From positions 1 to 58,460 of the forward strand of contig JAAWAV010000013.1 in assembly GCA_022792335.1 (NCBI GenBank): a stretch of DNA of 58,460 bases, written 5' to 3'. This document shows positions 42,841 through 52,112 of the stretch, in pieces. The stretch's first letter is position 1; each line of letters begins with the position of its first letter. The stretch comes from Lachnospiraceae bacterium (GTDB lineage: Bacteria > Bacillota > Clostridia > Lachnospirales > Lachnospiraceae). The translations under genes and the position numbers were made by a program. Below the pieces are notes generated by a model that ran no database searches, was not told the origin of the DNA, and worked only from the letters and a program-made list of their open reading frames with translations.

Positions 42841-44303
42841 AGACTTATATTGGAAGTTTCGGTTCTAACGATAGCATTCAGAAACGAAAAGAAGATTATG
42901 GAAACGCGGTTTGTCAGTTTAAGAAGCAGTATCAAAAAGTCAAACAAATGGAACAAGAACTCCGACAGGTCAGCAGCGCCAGGAAAAATTTTATGGCGCA
43001 GAAAGCGTCCTTTCACAGCCGGGCCCAAGGCGCCAAGACGTTACAGTCTAAACAGGAGCAAAATGCCGCACAGTTTTTGAAAGAAATGCAGGATTTGGAT
43101 CAGGAACTGAAACTGGCGGGACAGACTTTAGAGCGTTATCGGACGGAATTATCTGAGGCGCAGTATTATAAATTCTGGCAAGACAGAACTCAGACAGATA
43201 TTGAAAACCAGATTCAGAATATTCGTCGGCAGATCATGGAGTTAGAAGGAAGCCGCCGGATTTGGGACGTCATTTTGGAGATTTTCCACCGCCCTACCAT
43301 GCTGTCACGCACCATCCAGGAGCACTATGAGGTATTGGCCAAGGCGGAGCAGGCTTTTCGGGACGAGGCGACGAAGGCAGCGCAACTGAGGTGGGAGCTG
43401 GAGCGACAAACGCAAAAATACAACGCGAAAAGCAATGCGATCATGGAGCTGAAAAGGCGACAGAACAGGCTTGTGGAAAAGCGACAGAACTGTCTGAATC
43501 AGGCGGATCAGTTGCAGGTACAAATAGAGGAGAGTCTAAAGAAGATAGAAGAAGCACGTTCTCTCTATCAGAGGCGTTTAAAAGAGGCGTCCGGACGGCA
43601 GGCCGACCAAAGAATGACCGTGCTGAGTGAAGAATTTTTTCATTTGTATGATAGCAAAGAAGATAGCGAGTCTACAGCGGCACAAGTGGCCAATCCCTGG
43701 CATACGGCGGCCTACAATCGGGAACGGGAAAAATTATTCTACGAGGCATTAAAGCTTCATAAGGCATTTTTATTGGGCTCAAAAGCCTGCCTGTGGAATT
43801 TTAAAAATCTCTTGTTGCTGTGGAAGGAACCCAGGGATGACGACAAAAAAACGGTGACAGTTTCCAAGCGGGATCGGGAGGCGGCCTTTGGTTCTTTACT
43901 GAACACCGTATTTTTGCTGACTCCGGTACTTTCTACCACCTTTGCATCAGCGGGAACTATGCTGTCCTCCATTCGGCGATCAGGGGAAATTGGCTGCTTG
44001 ATCATTGACGAAGCAGGACAGGCTGCTCCACAGATGGCGCTTGGTTCTCTGTTTCGCTGCCGTCGCGCCATCGTGGTTGGCGATCCCAAGCAGGTAGAGC
44101 CGGTGGTGACAGACGAACTGGATTTGATAAAACAGGTGATTCAGAATGACGATACCAGCTATTATCAATCAAAAACGCATTCTGTCCAGGAATTTGCGGA
44201 TCGGTTAAATACAAATTGGAACCACCTATACCGGGGATGGAGAAAAAATCTGGGTGGGGTGCCCTCTGACTGTGCATCGACGCTGTATCAGTCCCATGTT
44301 TGA
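42765..44303 (+). pseudogene. helicase piece 3: coiled coil and Walker B segment
   Basis: The genuine part begins near 42821 (MYAVLKTYIGSFGSNDSIQK). Residues encoded by about 42900-43620 form a long charged coiled coil (KKQYQKVKQMEQELRQVSSA onward), followed by TTFASAGTMLSSIRRSGEIG, Walker B LIIDEAGQAAPQ and GDPKQVEPVVTDELDLIKQV. It loses frame near 44220, where the sense continues as IGTTYTGDGEKIWVGCPLTV in another frame. Confidence 0.65.
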
Positions 44304-44730
44304 ACTGTCCAATGCCCTGTCCTATAATCATATGATGAAGCAACAGACAGCTTTGCCGGATTCGGAAAAAGAGGCTGGCTTCTGTCGGAAAAGCTCCGGG
44401 TGGATCAACGTCAGCGGAAGTGAAAACAGCATGGCGGGCAAGGATCACTATGTGGAAGCTCAGGGAAGAAAAGCCTGGGAGCTGATTCAAACAGCTTTTC
44501 AGAAGTCAGAAGGAATCCCCAGCCTTTTCGTCATTACCCCGTTTACAACGGTGCGGGACGGCATGAAAAAGATGATTCGTTCTCAGCCGGAGTACCGGAA
44601 GGACAAACGCTTCATGGACTGGGCAGAGCAGTGTATTGGAACGGTGCATACCTTCCAGGGCAAAGAGGCGGCTCAGGTCATTTTTTGCTGGGATGCGATA
44701 GAAAGTCTTTATCAGCAGTTCGGTGGGTAA
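44254..44730 (+). pseudogene. helicase piece 4: second RecA-like domain, first half
   Basis: Sense runs from GCPLTVHRRCISPMFELSNA through SLFVITPFTTVRDGMKKMIR to GTVHTFQGKEAAQVIF (motif V). The T run after GTCA has six T where seven would keep the frame into LLGCDRKSLSAVRWVNTNIV. A one-base loss in a homopolymer is the likely lesion. Confidence 0.65.
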
Positions 44731-45578
44731 ACACCAACATAGTCAATGTGGCGGCTACCAGAGCCAAATATCGTTTCTATGTGATCGGAGACTATACAGT
44801 TTGGCGACATTCCTCTCTCTTTCGCAAAGTAAAGGGGATTTTGGACAGCTATGCCCTCCGTTCTTTACAAAAAACCATTGACGCTCCGGATACGCGGCAA
44901 GATGAAAAACAAATCGATCGGCTGTTAAAAGAACTGCCGGGTACGGATTCGCTAACCATAGATGGAGAATTGGACGATAGCCTTGTGGCGCCTCTGTTCC
45001 AGGAATTAGAGGTTCTGTGGAAAGACAACGTTCTCACCCCGGCGCAACGAAAGGCGTTTCATCTCACGGAGTCAGATATGAAGCGGCTTCCGATTGGGAT
45101 TCAGCAGAGATTGACCAGCAGCATTTTATTACATGAACTGATCTCCATGATGCGTAAACAATATCGCCTTGAGGAACTGGACGCGTCCTGCGCGGGGATC
45201 TTGTTCTGCAAGACGATGGAATCCTTGCTGAAGGAATTGCTTTTAGGGAAACTGAAGTCGATATTTCCAGACAAAGAGATATATAAGAAAAAACTCTGTG
45301 AAATAGCGGAACAAAAAGTGACGACAGGAACTTTTACTTATATTCTGAATCAAAAAGAGCTGCGCTGCCAATTGGCCTCCAAAAGGGCTCTCCTCTTCGG
45401 GCAGGTTTGCGATGGAGCGTGGTGGGAAACTTATGCCGGGGATCTGGAAAAATTCCGAAAGCTTCGCAATGTCTGCTGCCATTCGGAGCCTCTGAGCTGG
45501 AAGCAGGAAAAGGAATTAATAGAAATACTGTTTGAGCGTCAGGAGTTTATGAAAACACTGGTTGGCAAGGTGCTGTGA
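44631..45578 (+). pseudogene. helicase piece 5: motif VI and C-terminal domain
   Basis: The genuine part begins near 44690 (LLGCDRKSLSAVRWVNTNIV). It holds motif VI (NVAATRAKYRFYVIGDYTVW) and then about 270 residues of an unidentified helical domain ending FERQEFMKTLVGKVL. The sequence in this last part is uninterrupted, so decay may be recent. It ends 42 bases before the EndoQ-UvrD fusion gene. Confidence 0.65.
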
Positions 45579-45620
45579 TCATGCTGGCAAGATGTACGAC
45601 ACAAAAGAAAGAAGGCCTTT

Positions 45621-48600
45621 ATGTATATTGCGGATTTACATATTCATTCTCACTATTCCCGGGCAACCAGCAAAGACTGTACACCAGAATATCTGGATTT
45701 ATGGGCGAGACGTAAGGGGATTGATATTGTTGGGAGCGGAGATTTTACACATCCGGGATGGAGAGAGGAACTGCAGGAAAAACTGGAACCGGCAGGAAAT
45801 GGATTTTATGTGCTGAAAAAAGAGTATCGCATTGAGGAGGATACGACAGGAGGCAATATACAGCCACGTTTTGTCATTACAGGAGAAATCAGTTCCATCT
45901 ACAAGAAATACGACCGGGTCCGAAAGGTACACAGCCTGCTGCTGCTGCCTGGACTGGAAGAGGCGGAACTGGTTTCCCGCAAACTGGAGACGATCGGAAA
46001 CATTCATTCTGATGGCAGGCCCATCCTGGGCTTAGATTGTCATGACCTGCTGGAAATCCTTCTGGAACTGTGTCCGACGGCAATTTATGTTCCGGCGCAC
46101 ATCTGGACGCCCCACTTTTCTCTCTTTGGGGCGTTCTCCGGTTTTGATTCCGTAGAAGAATGCTTTGGCGACCTGTCGTCTTATATTTCTGCCATGGAAA
46201 CAGGACTTTCTTCTGATCCGCCCATGAACTGGAGAGTATCTGCCCTGGATCGTTATCAACTGATTTCCAATTCAGATGCCCATTCGCCGGCAAAGCTGGG
46301 CAGAGAAGCGAACCTTTTGGACATGGAACTGTCCTATGAGGCGTTGAGAAAAGCCATTCAGACTGGGGAGGGGCTGCTTGGCACCATTGAATTTTTTCCG
46401 GAAGAGGGAAAATATCACTACGACGGTCATCGGAAATGCGGCCTTTGCCTGACACCTTCCGAGACGGAACAATATGGAGGAATCTGCCCAGTTTGCGGGC
46501 GCAAGCTGACGATAGGCGTATCTCATCGCATTGAGCAGCTTTCTGATCGTCCGGAAGGGTATCGGAGAGAGAATGCGGCCGGGTTTGAGAGTCTTGTCCC
46601 GCTGCCGGAACTGATCGGCGCGTCTTTGGGATATTCGCCAGTCAGCGCTAAGGTTGAGAACCTGTACCGGACGATGCTTCAAAGACTGGGGCCGGAGTTT
46701 TCCATCCTGAGGGAACTTCCGCTGGAGGAGATACAGCGGACCTCAGGAAAGCGAATCGCAGACGGAATCGGAAGACTAAGAAGGGGAGAGGTGATCTGGC
46801 GGCCGGGGTTTGACGGGGAATACGGGAGCCTTCGTCTGTTTACACGCAGCGAGATCGAACAACTGGATGGGCAGATGAGCTTGTTTGAACAGGAGACGGG
46901 GATACCAACTGGAGGGATAGAGCGGCAGGCCTGTCTGAATCCGGAGGAAACCAAGAGGTCTCCAAGAAGTGGGGATTTGGTGCTGTCGACAGAGGGTGGA
47001 AAAGGAGGCCAAAGAGCTTTGCCCCCTTTTCCAGAAAAGATAGAGAAAAGCGAGAGAGAAAAACCGGCCTGGAATCAAAGACAACGACAGGCCATAGAAT
47101 CTATCCAGCGTGTAACTGTGGTAAAGGCCGGCCCAGGTACTGGAAAGACAGGAACGCTGGCCGCGCATATCCTTCATCTGCTGGAGATGAGACGGGTAAG
47201 TCCTTCCTGTATCACAGCGGTGACGTTTACCAATCAGGCGGCCGCAGAGCTGCGGGAACGGATTCAGAGGCAAGTGGGAAAGGGACCGGCAAAAAAGCTG
47301 CAAATTGGAAGCTTTCATTCGATTGCCTGGAAGCTTCTGAAAGACAGTGGTATGGAATTTTCCCTTGCAGGGGAGATGGAGACGAGAGAACTGGTTGGTA
47401 AAATCCGAAAGGAATACTGTTTGAAGCAGTCCGTTTCTCAACTTCTCACCCAGATATCGAATGAAAAAACAGGGATGGGCGCATTGGATGTTCATCTGGA
47501 AAAAGAAGTATTGGAAACTTACCAAAACACCCTGAACGAGTGGAATGCTCTGGATTTTGACGACATCTTGCTGGAAGCGCTGCGCATTACCCGGGAAGAA
47601 GATTGTGGAAAGGAAAAAAGCGGCGATACCAACTCTTTTTCCTACCTTCTGGTCGATGAGTTTCAGGACATCAATCCGTTACAATATCAGTTAATTAAAG
47701 CGTGGAACAAAGGCGGAAGGGAACTGTTTGTCATCGGAGACCAGGATCAGGCGATCTACGGATTCCGGGGAGCTGACGCTTGGTGCTTCCAGAAGCTTGC
47801 AGAAGATTTCCCGGAAATGTGCCAGATCCTCCTGGAAGAAAATTATCGTTCGACACCGCAAATTTTGGCCGCCGCTTCTGCAGTTATATCCCAAAATCCA
47901 GGCGGAAAAAGAATCCTGAATCCCAATAGGCCGGGGGGTGTTTCTGTTCGGATCATAGAGGCAGACAGCGAAAAGGCAGAGGCTATTTTTGTGGCAAAAG
48001 AGATCAGTCGCCTGGTCGGGGGAATCGGGATGCTGGAAGCCCAGGAATTATTCCACGTGGGAGAAAGGGACTGGAGCTTTGAGGATGTTGCCGTATTGTA
48101 TCGAACCCATCGGCAGGCGACACTCTTGGAAGATTGTCTTAAGAAAGAGGGGATTCCCTATGTGGTGAGAGGAAGAGAGGGATTCCTGGAGACGGAGTCT
48201 GTGAGGGGGACAATCTGTTTTTTCAAGGCTCTGCTACAGCCAGAAGATAAGCTGGCGGCCCAGACGGCGCGGACTTTATTATGGAGTCCGGGGGCGGGGA
48301 ACCTGGAGCGGGTTTCCTATGAAGCGCTGGCAGAGAAGTATGCGTCGCAGATAAAACGGAGGAAGGCTCAGAAGATCCTGGAGGAATGGATGAAGGATCT
48401 GAATCTGGAGCAGAAAAAGGAAATGCAAAAGTTGTATCAAACATCTATATGTTATCAGAAGATGCCAGAACTTCTGGAAGTTTTGGAGACAGGTACAGAG
48501 AGTGACCTGAAACGTTGCGCGGGAAAACAGTATACGGCAGGCGCCGTCACCTTGATGACGCTTCATGGTTCAAAAGGGCTGGAATTTCCGGTAGTCATGC

Positions 48601-48845
48601 TTTATGGAACAAGAAAAGGGCTGATCCCCTTTGCAGGGGGAAAAGCTTCTTCCAATGAAGAGGAAGAGCGTCGCCTGTTTTATGTGGGGATTACCAGAGC
48701 GAGGGAGGCGCTGATTCTTACCTCTTCCGGAGAGCCGTCCATTTTTTTGGAGGAAATTTCTCCAAAACTGGCCGACAGGGAAACCGTACGAATAGGTAAA
48801 CACAAAGAGTATGGCAGACAATTGAATTTATTTGAGTTTATGTAA
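45621..48845 (+). CDS. EndoQ-like PHP endonuclease fused to a UvrD/Rep-type helicase
   Basis: A 1074-aa two-part protein. Residues 1-400 match the EndoQ group (TIGR00375): MYIADLHIHSHYSRATSKDC with the PHP metal ligands, GSGDFTHPGW, ISNSDAHSPAKLGREANLLD, and a C-x2-C-x12-C-x2-C zinc site (about 273-292). EndoQ nicks DNA 5' of deaminated bases (uracil, hypoxanthine) and abasic sites. After a linker, residues about 485-1074 are an SF1A helicase with all motifs: KAGPGTGKT (about 503), VDEFQDINP (about 678), GDQDQAIYGFRGAD, ENYRS, TLHGSKGLEFPVV and FYVGITRAREAL. AGAAGG precedes the ATG. Everything needed for both activities is visible. Confidence 0.9.
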   Translation: MYIADLHIHSHYSRATSKDCTPEYLDLWARRKGIDIVGSGDFTHPGWREELQEKLEPAGNGFYVLKKEYRIEEDTTGGNIQPRFVITGEISSIYKKYDRVRKVHSLLLLPGLEEAELVSRKLETIGNIHSDGRPILGLDCHDLLEILLELCPTAIYVPAHIWTPHFSLFGAFSGFDSVEECFGDLSSYISAMETGLSSDPPMNWRVSALDRYQLISNSDAHSPAKLGREANLLDMELSYEALRKAIQTGEGLLGTIEFFPEEGKYHYDGHRKCGLCLTPSETEQYGGICPVCGRKLTIGVSHRIEQLSDRPEGYRRENAAGFESLVPLPELIGASLGYSPVSAKVENLYRTMLQRLGPEFSILRELPLEEIQRTSGKRIADGIGRLRRGEVIWRPGFDGEYGSLRLFTRSEIEQLDGQMSLFEQETGIPTGGIERQACLNPEETKRSPRSGDLVLSTEGGKGGQRALPPFPEKIEKSEREKPAWNQRQRQAIESIQRVTVVKAGPGTGKTGTLAAHILHLLEMRRVSPSCITAVTFTNQAAAELRERIQRQVGKGPAKKLQIGSFHSIAWKLLKDSGMEFSLAGEMETRELVGKIRKEYCLKQSVSQLLTQISNEKTGMGALDVHLEKEVLETYQNTLNEWNALDFDDILLEALRITREEDCGKEKSGDTNSFSYLLVDEFQDINPLQYQLIKAWNKGGRELFVIGDQDQAIYGFRGADAWCFQKLAEDFPEMCQILLEENYRSTPQILAAASAVISQNPGGKRILNPNRPGGVSVRIIEADSEKAEAIFVAKEISRLVGGIGMLEAQELFHVGERDWSFEDVAVLYRTHRQATLLEDCLKKEGIPYVVRGREGFLETESVRGTICFFKALLQPEDKLAAQTARTLLWSPGAGNLERVSYEALAEKYASQIKRRKAQKILEEWMKDLNLEQKKEMQKLYQTSICYQKMPELLEVLETGTESDLKRCAGKQYTAGAVTLMTLHGSKGLEFPVVMLYGTRKGLIPFAGGKASSNEEEERRLFYVGITRAREALILTSSGEPSIFLEEISPKLADRETVRIGKHKEYGRQLNLFEFM

Positions 48846-48993
48846 TTTTTGTCCTCAAATTAACATCTCCTGTTATGAAGTCAAAGGCGTTGCCTGCTTT
48901 CCAGAGGAGCGGACTGTCGGCGAGGGGCAGGACACTTTAGCAAGGGATAGACGAAATAAGAGCGATGATAAAAAAGTAGTTCTGGGAGGGGAA

Positions 48994-50358
48994 ATGGCGA
49001 TGTTCCAAATCTTCGGTATTTATGGAATGCATTTGCTGGAAACTCTGATTCCTCATCTGATCCTTTATTTCTATGTATTTACAGCGCTGGGGGAGCAGAT
49101 CTGCTGGAAAAATCTATTAAAAGTGGTAGGAATTGCAGTGTTTCCGGCAGTCATTACTTACGACGTCCTGAGCGAGGCGCTCGAACTTCCGGCTCTGCTT
49201 GTCCATGTGCTGAGCTCCGCAATGGTCTTTTTTACGAATGTCTTTCTGGTGAAGTGGTTGTGGAAGAGGAGCTTTTGGTGGAGCTTTGCTCTTATAGGAA
49301 TCGGCGGGGTTTTACAGGTGGCGACCACCCAGTTGGCAAACAGGATGACGAAATGGCTTTCGATAGTTTTTAGAGAGATTTCCTTTACGTTTCTGGAACT
49401 TATTGTAATGACGCTATTGCTTGTACTGACTTTTTTTATCCGGAAACTGCTTTATCGGATTCATTTTGACCGGATGTTTACAGAACTTTTGGAAGAGGAA
49501 TCTCGAATCCGGAAAACAGCCCTGTGGATATTTGTACTGGAGCTTACGATAGAGATTTTTCCTGCTTTATGGTACAAAGCACCTCTTATGACTTATATAA
49601 CCTCCGTGGCGATTCTGATCCTGTTTCTGCTATGTATTGTCATGTATTTGGGCAGACAAAGAGAGAACGAACGGAAGCTGAGGCTTCAGGAGGCTATGCT
49701 TTTGCAGCAGCAACATTATCTGGAAAATCTGGAAGAAATGCAGAAAGAAGTCCGTGCTTTTCGCCACGATTATAAAAATATACTGGCCGGGATGTATCTG
49801 GATGCAGAGGCGGGAGAAGTGGAAAAAATACGGGAGACCTTAAAACAACTGGAATTGAATTTTGACCGGAAACTTGGAGAAAAAATCCGGCAAACAGGGC
49901 AGGTGGGAAATATCCGGATTCCGGAGCTTAAGAGCCTGGTACTATCAAAACTCATGCAAATGGAGCAAAAAAAGCTTTCCTGCCGACTGGAAGTTTTTTA
50001 CCCAGTGACGGAAACAGGGATGGAAGTGTGGGACCTTACCAGATGTCTGGGGATTCTTCTGGACAATGCCATGGAGGCGGCAAGAGAAGTTGGGAGCGCG
50101 ACAGAGGAAAGAAAGGGACCTTCAGTGGAACTTCTGCTCATGCGCCAGGAAAAATTTTTCACCGTGCGGGTAGAAAATGTCAGAAAAAAGGAAGGCGATA
50201 TGGCGAAAATCTGGGAAGAGGGCTATTCGACAAAGGGAAAGGGCCGAGGCATGGGGCTTTCCAGTTATCAGCGGATTTTGCAAAGGTATCCAGAAGCTTC
50301 CTTTGCCACAAGTTGGACAGATGATAGGTTTATACAGGAACTGACCGTGGAGTTATAG
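48994..50358 (+). CDS. AgrC-like sensor histidine kinase (GHKL)
   Basis: A 454-aa membrane kinase. The N-terminal half (about residues 1-240) has six or seven hydrophobic segments, as in AgrC-type peptide receptors. A coiled linker (RQRENERKLRLQEAMLLQQQ) leads to the dimerisation/phosphotransfer helix with KEVRAFRHDYKNILAGMYLD (His about 263) and a GHKL ATPase domain with LGILLDNAMEAAREV (N-box) and STKGKGRGMGLSSYQRILQR (G-box). GGGAGGGG precedes the ATG at 48994; an ATG six bases later is also possible. The LytTR regulator starts five bases after its stop. No AgrB/AgrD peptide genes are nearby. Confidence 0.9.
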   Translation: MAMFQIFGIYGMHLLETLIPHLILYFYVFTALGEQICWKNLLKVVGIAVFPAVITYDVLSEALELPALLVHVLSSAMVFFTNVFLVKWLWKRSFWWSFALIGIGGVLQVATTQLANRMTKWLSIVFREISFTFLELIVMTLLLVLTFFIRKLLYRIHFDRMFTELLEEESRIRKTALWIFVLELTIEIFPALWYKAPLMTYITSVAILILFLLCIVMYLGRQRENERKLRLQEAMLLQQQHYLENLEEMQKEVRAFRHDYKNILAGMYLDAEAGEVEKIRETLKQLELNFDRKLGEKIRQTGQVGNIRIPELKSLVLSKLMQMEQKKLSCRLEVFYPVTETGMEVWDLTRCLGILLDNAMEAAREVGSATEERKGPSVELLLMRQEKFFTVRVENVRKKEGDMAKIWEEGYSTKGKGRGMGLSSYQRILQRYPEASFATSWTDDRFIQELTVEL

Positions 50359-50362
50359 AGAA

Positions 50363-51118
50363 ATGATCGATATTTATATATGTGACGACGAAGAAGGAAC
50401 AAGAAAAAAGATCCGGGAAGAAATTGAGCAGAAAATCCTCATTGAAGATTATGATATGCAGGTGGCGGGAGAGTTTTCCCATCCAGAGGAACTTTTGAAG
50501 GCGGCGAAACAGGCGCTCCGTAAGCGAAACGTCTATTTTCTGGATGTGAAACTTGAAGATGAGACTTACGACGGTTTTCTTCTGGGAAGAGAGCTTCGCC
50601 GGACGGATCCTTATGGAACGATTATCTTTATTACCGGCTGGGAAAGTCTGGCTTATCGGACTTTTCAGTATCACCTGGAGGCTTTTGACTATATTGTAAA
50701 GGGGGAAGAAGGGCAGCAGGAGTCGGTGGATCGGTGTCTGGAAGCTTTGCAGATCCGCCTTAGGGCAGAGGGAAAGGAAGAAGTGACAGACGTCTATACG
50801 GTGAAAGCCGGGGAAAGTCTGAAACATATTCCTGTGAAAGAAATCCTGTTTTTTGAGACCTCTGCGAAAGCGCACCATATACTCCTGCGCACAAAGGACA
50901 GTAGAGTGGACTTTGTAGGAAACTTGAATGAGATCGAGGCACAGATGGGGGAACGGTTTATCCGACTTCACCGCTCTTACCTGGTGGCTATAAATAAGAT
51001 TGGAGAGGTGGACTTAAAACACAATCTGGTCAGAGTCGAAGGGATGGAGTGCCCTCTTTCCAGGAAGATGAAGTCGGAACTGTTAAGGAAAATAGGAAAA
51101 GCAGATACAAAAAGCTGA
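50363..51118 (+). CDS. AgrA/LytR-type response regulator (REC-LytTR)
   Basis: A 251-aa regulator. The receiver domain starts MIDIYICDDEEGTRKKIREE and has its phospho-acceptor Asp in NVYFLDVKLEDETYDG (about 59). The LytTR DNA-binding domain (about 140-245) has VYTVKAGESLKHIPVKEILF, FETSAKAHHILLRTKDSRVD and ERFIRLHRSYLVAINKIGEV. It follows the AgrC-like kinase by four bases and must be its partner. The ABC exporter genes lie 136 bases downstream behind a repeat that fits a LytTR site, so they are the likely target. Confidence 0.93.
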   Translation: MIDIYICDDEEGTRKKIREEIEQKILIEDYDMQVAGEFSHPEELLKAAKQALRKRNVYFLDVKLEDETYDGFLLGRELRRTDPYGTIIFITGWESLAYRTFQYHLEAFDYIVKGEEGQQESVDRCLEALQIRLRAEGKEEVTDVYTVKAGESLKHIPVKEILFFETSAKAHHILLRTKDSRVDFVGNLNEIEAQMGERFIRLHRSYLVAINKIGEVDLKHNLVRVEGMECPLSRKMKSELLRKIGKADTKS

Positions 51119-51170
51119 TCCGTCAAGCGCCGCATTTGCCCGGCCTGGCAGGTCAGCTTTCCCATTTTTT

Positions 51171-51199
51171 ACTGTTTAGGAAGAAAAAAGACTGTTTGA
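51171..51199 (+). promoter_or_regulatory. direct repeats, likely LytTR operator of the ABC exporter
   Basis: ACTGTTTAG (51171-51179) and ACTGTTTGA (51191-51199) are direct repeats whose starts are 20 bases apart. LytTR regulators bind pairs of 9-base direct repeats about two helical turns apart (AgrA: ACAGTTAAG, 12-base gap). Downstream is TATGAT (51227-51232) with a poor -35 region (TCTGTG, 17 bases before), as expected for an activator-dependent promoter. The repeats end four bases before that -35 region. Confidence 0.6.
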
Positions 51200-51254
51200 G
51201 AAATCTGTGCCCGGTACCCGCCGGAATATGATAGGATGACGGGGAAAGGAGCGG

Positions 51255-52112
51255 ATGAATATGAAAGAAACCTATATCCGGATGGAACATATTTCCAAAG
51301 CTTATGGAAAAAATCCAGTGTTAAAAGACTTGAATGCAAACCTGGCCAAAGGAGAGATTCTGGGATTTCTTGGGCCAAGCGGGGCAGGAAAGACAACGAC
51401 CATTAAGATTCTGACAGGACAGTTAAAGCCTACTTCCGGGACTGCCTATGTGCTGGGGATCCAGGTGGAGAACATCGATGAGACGATTTATGAGCAGATC
51501 GGGATTGTCACGGATTCTTCCGGTATTTATGAGAGAATGAGTGTCTATGACAATTTAAAGTACTTTGCAAAAATCCTGAGTATAGAAAAGGGAGAAATCG
51601 ACCAGCTTTTGGAGCGGGTAGGACTTTTGGATCAAAAGAAACAACTGGCGGGAAAGTTGTCCAAAGGGCAGACTCAGCGGCTGATTCTGGCCAGAGCCGT
51701 ACTTCACAAACCCAGGGTGCTATTTCTTGACGAGCCCACCAGTGGTCTGGATCCGGCTACGGCTCTGGAGATTCACCGACTGCTTTTGGAGCTTAAGGAG
51801 GAGGGGATGGCGATCTTTTTGACTACCCACAACATGGAGGAGGCGACGAAGCTCTGTGATCATGTGGCCCTCTTGAATGACGGACAGATTGTAGAATATG
51901 GGACGCCAAAAGAGCTTTGCCTTCGCTATAACAAAGAAAAACGTTACCGGGTCCTTCTGGAAAGTGGGGAGACGAAAGAGCTTACTCAGAGCAACGAGGA
52001 CATTGCAAAACTGGCACAGTGGTTGAAAAACGATGAGGCCTCCAGCGTCCATTCCTGTGAGCCGACGCTGGAAACTGTATTTTTGAAAGTGACGGGGAGG
52101 GAACTGCAATGA
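51255..52112 (+). CDS. ABC-2 type transporter ATP-binding protein
   Basis: A 285-aa ATPase. Walker A GPSGAGKTTTIKIL (about residues 41-54), signature LSKGQTQRLILARAV (Lys in place of the usual first Gly of LSGGQ, as in many ABC-2 exporters), Walker [21 protein letters not shown] and H-loop TTHNMEEATKLCDHVALLN, then a C-terminal domain of about 70 residues. AAGGAGCGG precedes the ATG; another ATG follows six bases later. The permease overlaps its stop by four bases. Placed behind an agr-like two-component system, it probably exports or protects against a peptide; the substrate is not shown. Confidence 0.92.
   Translation: MNMKETYIRMEHISKAYGKNPVLKDLNANLAKGEILGFLGPSGAGKTTTIKILTGQLKPTSGTAYVLGIQVENIDETIYEQIGIVTDSSGIYERMSVYDNLKYFAKILSIEKGEIDQLLERVGLLDQKKQLAGKLSKGQTQRLILARAVLHKPRVLFLDEPTSGLDPATALEIHRLLLELKEEGMAIFLTTHNMEEATKLCDHVALLNDGQIVEYGTPKELCLRYNKEKRYRVLLESGETKELTQSNEDIAKLAQWLKNDEASSVHSCEPTLETVFLKVTGRELQ

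Larger units (their letters stand above)
41152..45578 (+). pseudogene. large DNA2/NAM7-type SF1 helicase gene, broken by stops and frameshifts
   Basis: Read through its lesions, this is one gene of about 1,470 codons starting MDKRSFASMIVKY. In-frame stops are TAG at 41191, TAG at 41608 and TGA at 42094. Frameshifts are near 42820, near 44220 and at a T run near 44685. Helicase motifs survive in pieces: Walker A NGPPGTGKTTLLKEI, Walker B LIIDEAGQAAPQMALG, motif III region VVGDPKQVEPV and the C-terminal VNVAATRAKYRFYVIGDY. A long coiled coil sits between the Walker motifs. The C-terminal 270 residues are an unidentified helical domain. Function before decay was probably nucleic-acid unwinding in a defence or repair setting, which is inference. 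Confidence 0.8.

Noticed and set aside
48846-48993. agrB/agrD-like peptide genes near the AgrC-like kinase
   Set aside because: Both strands around the kinase were read; no small ORF with an amphipathic leader and Cys-containing core and no AgrB-like membrane protease was found.
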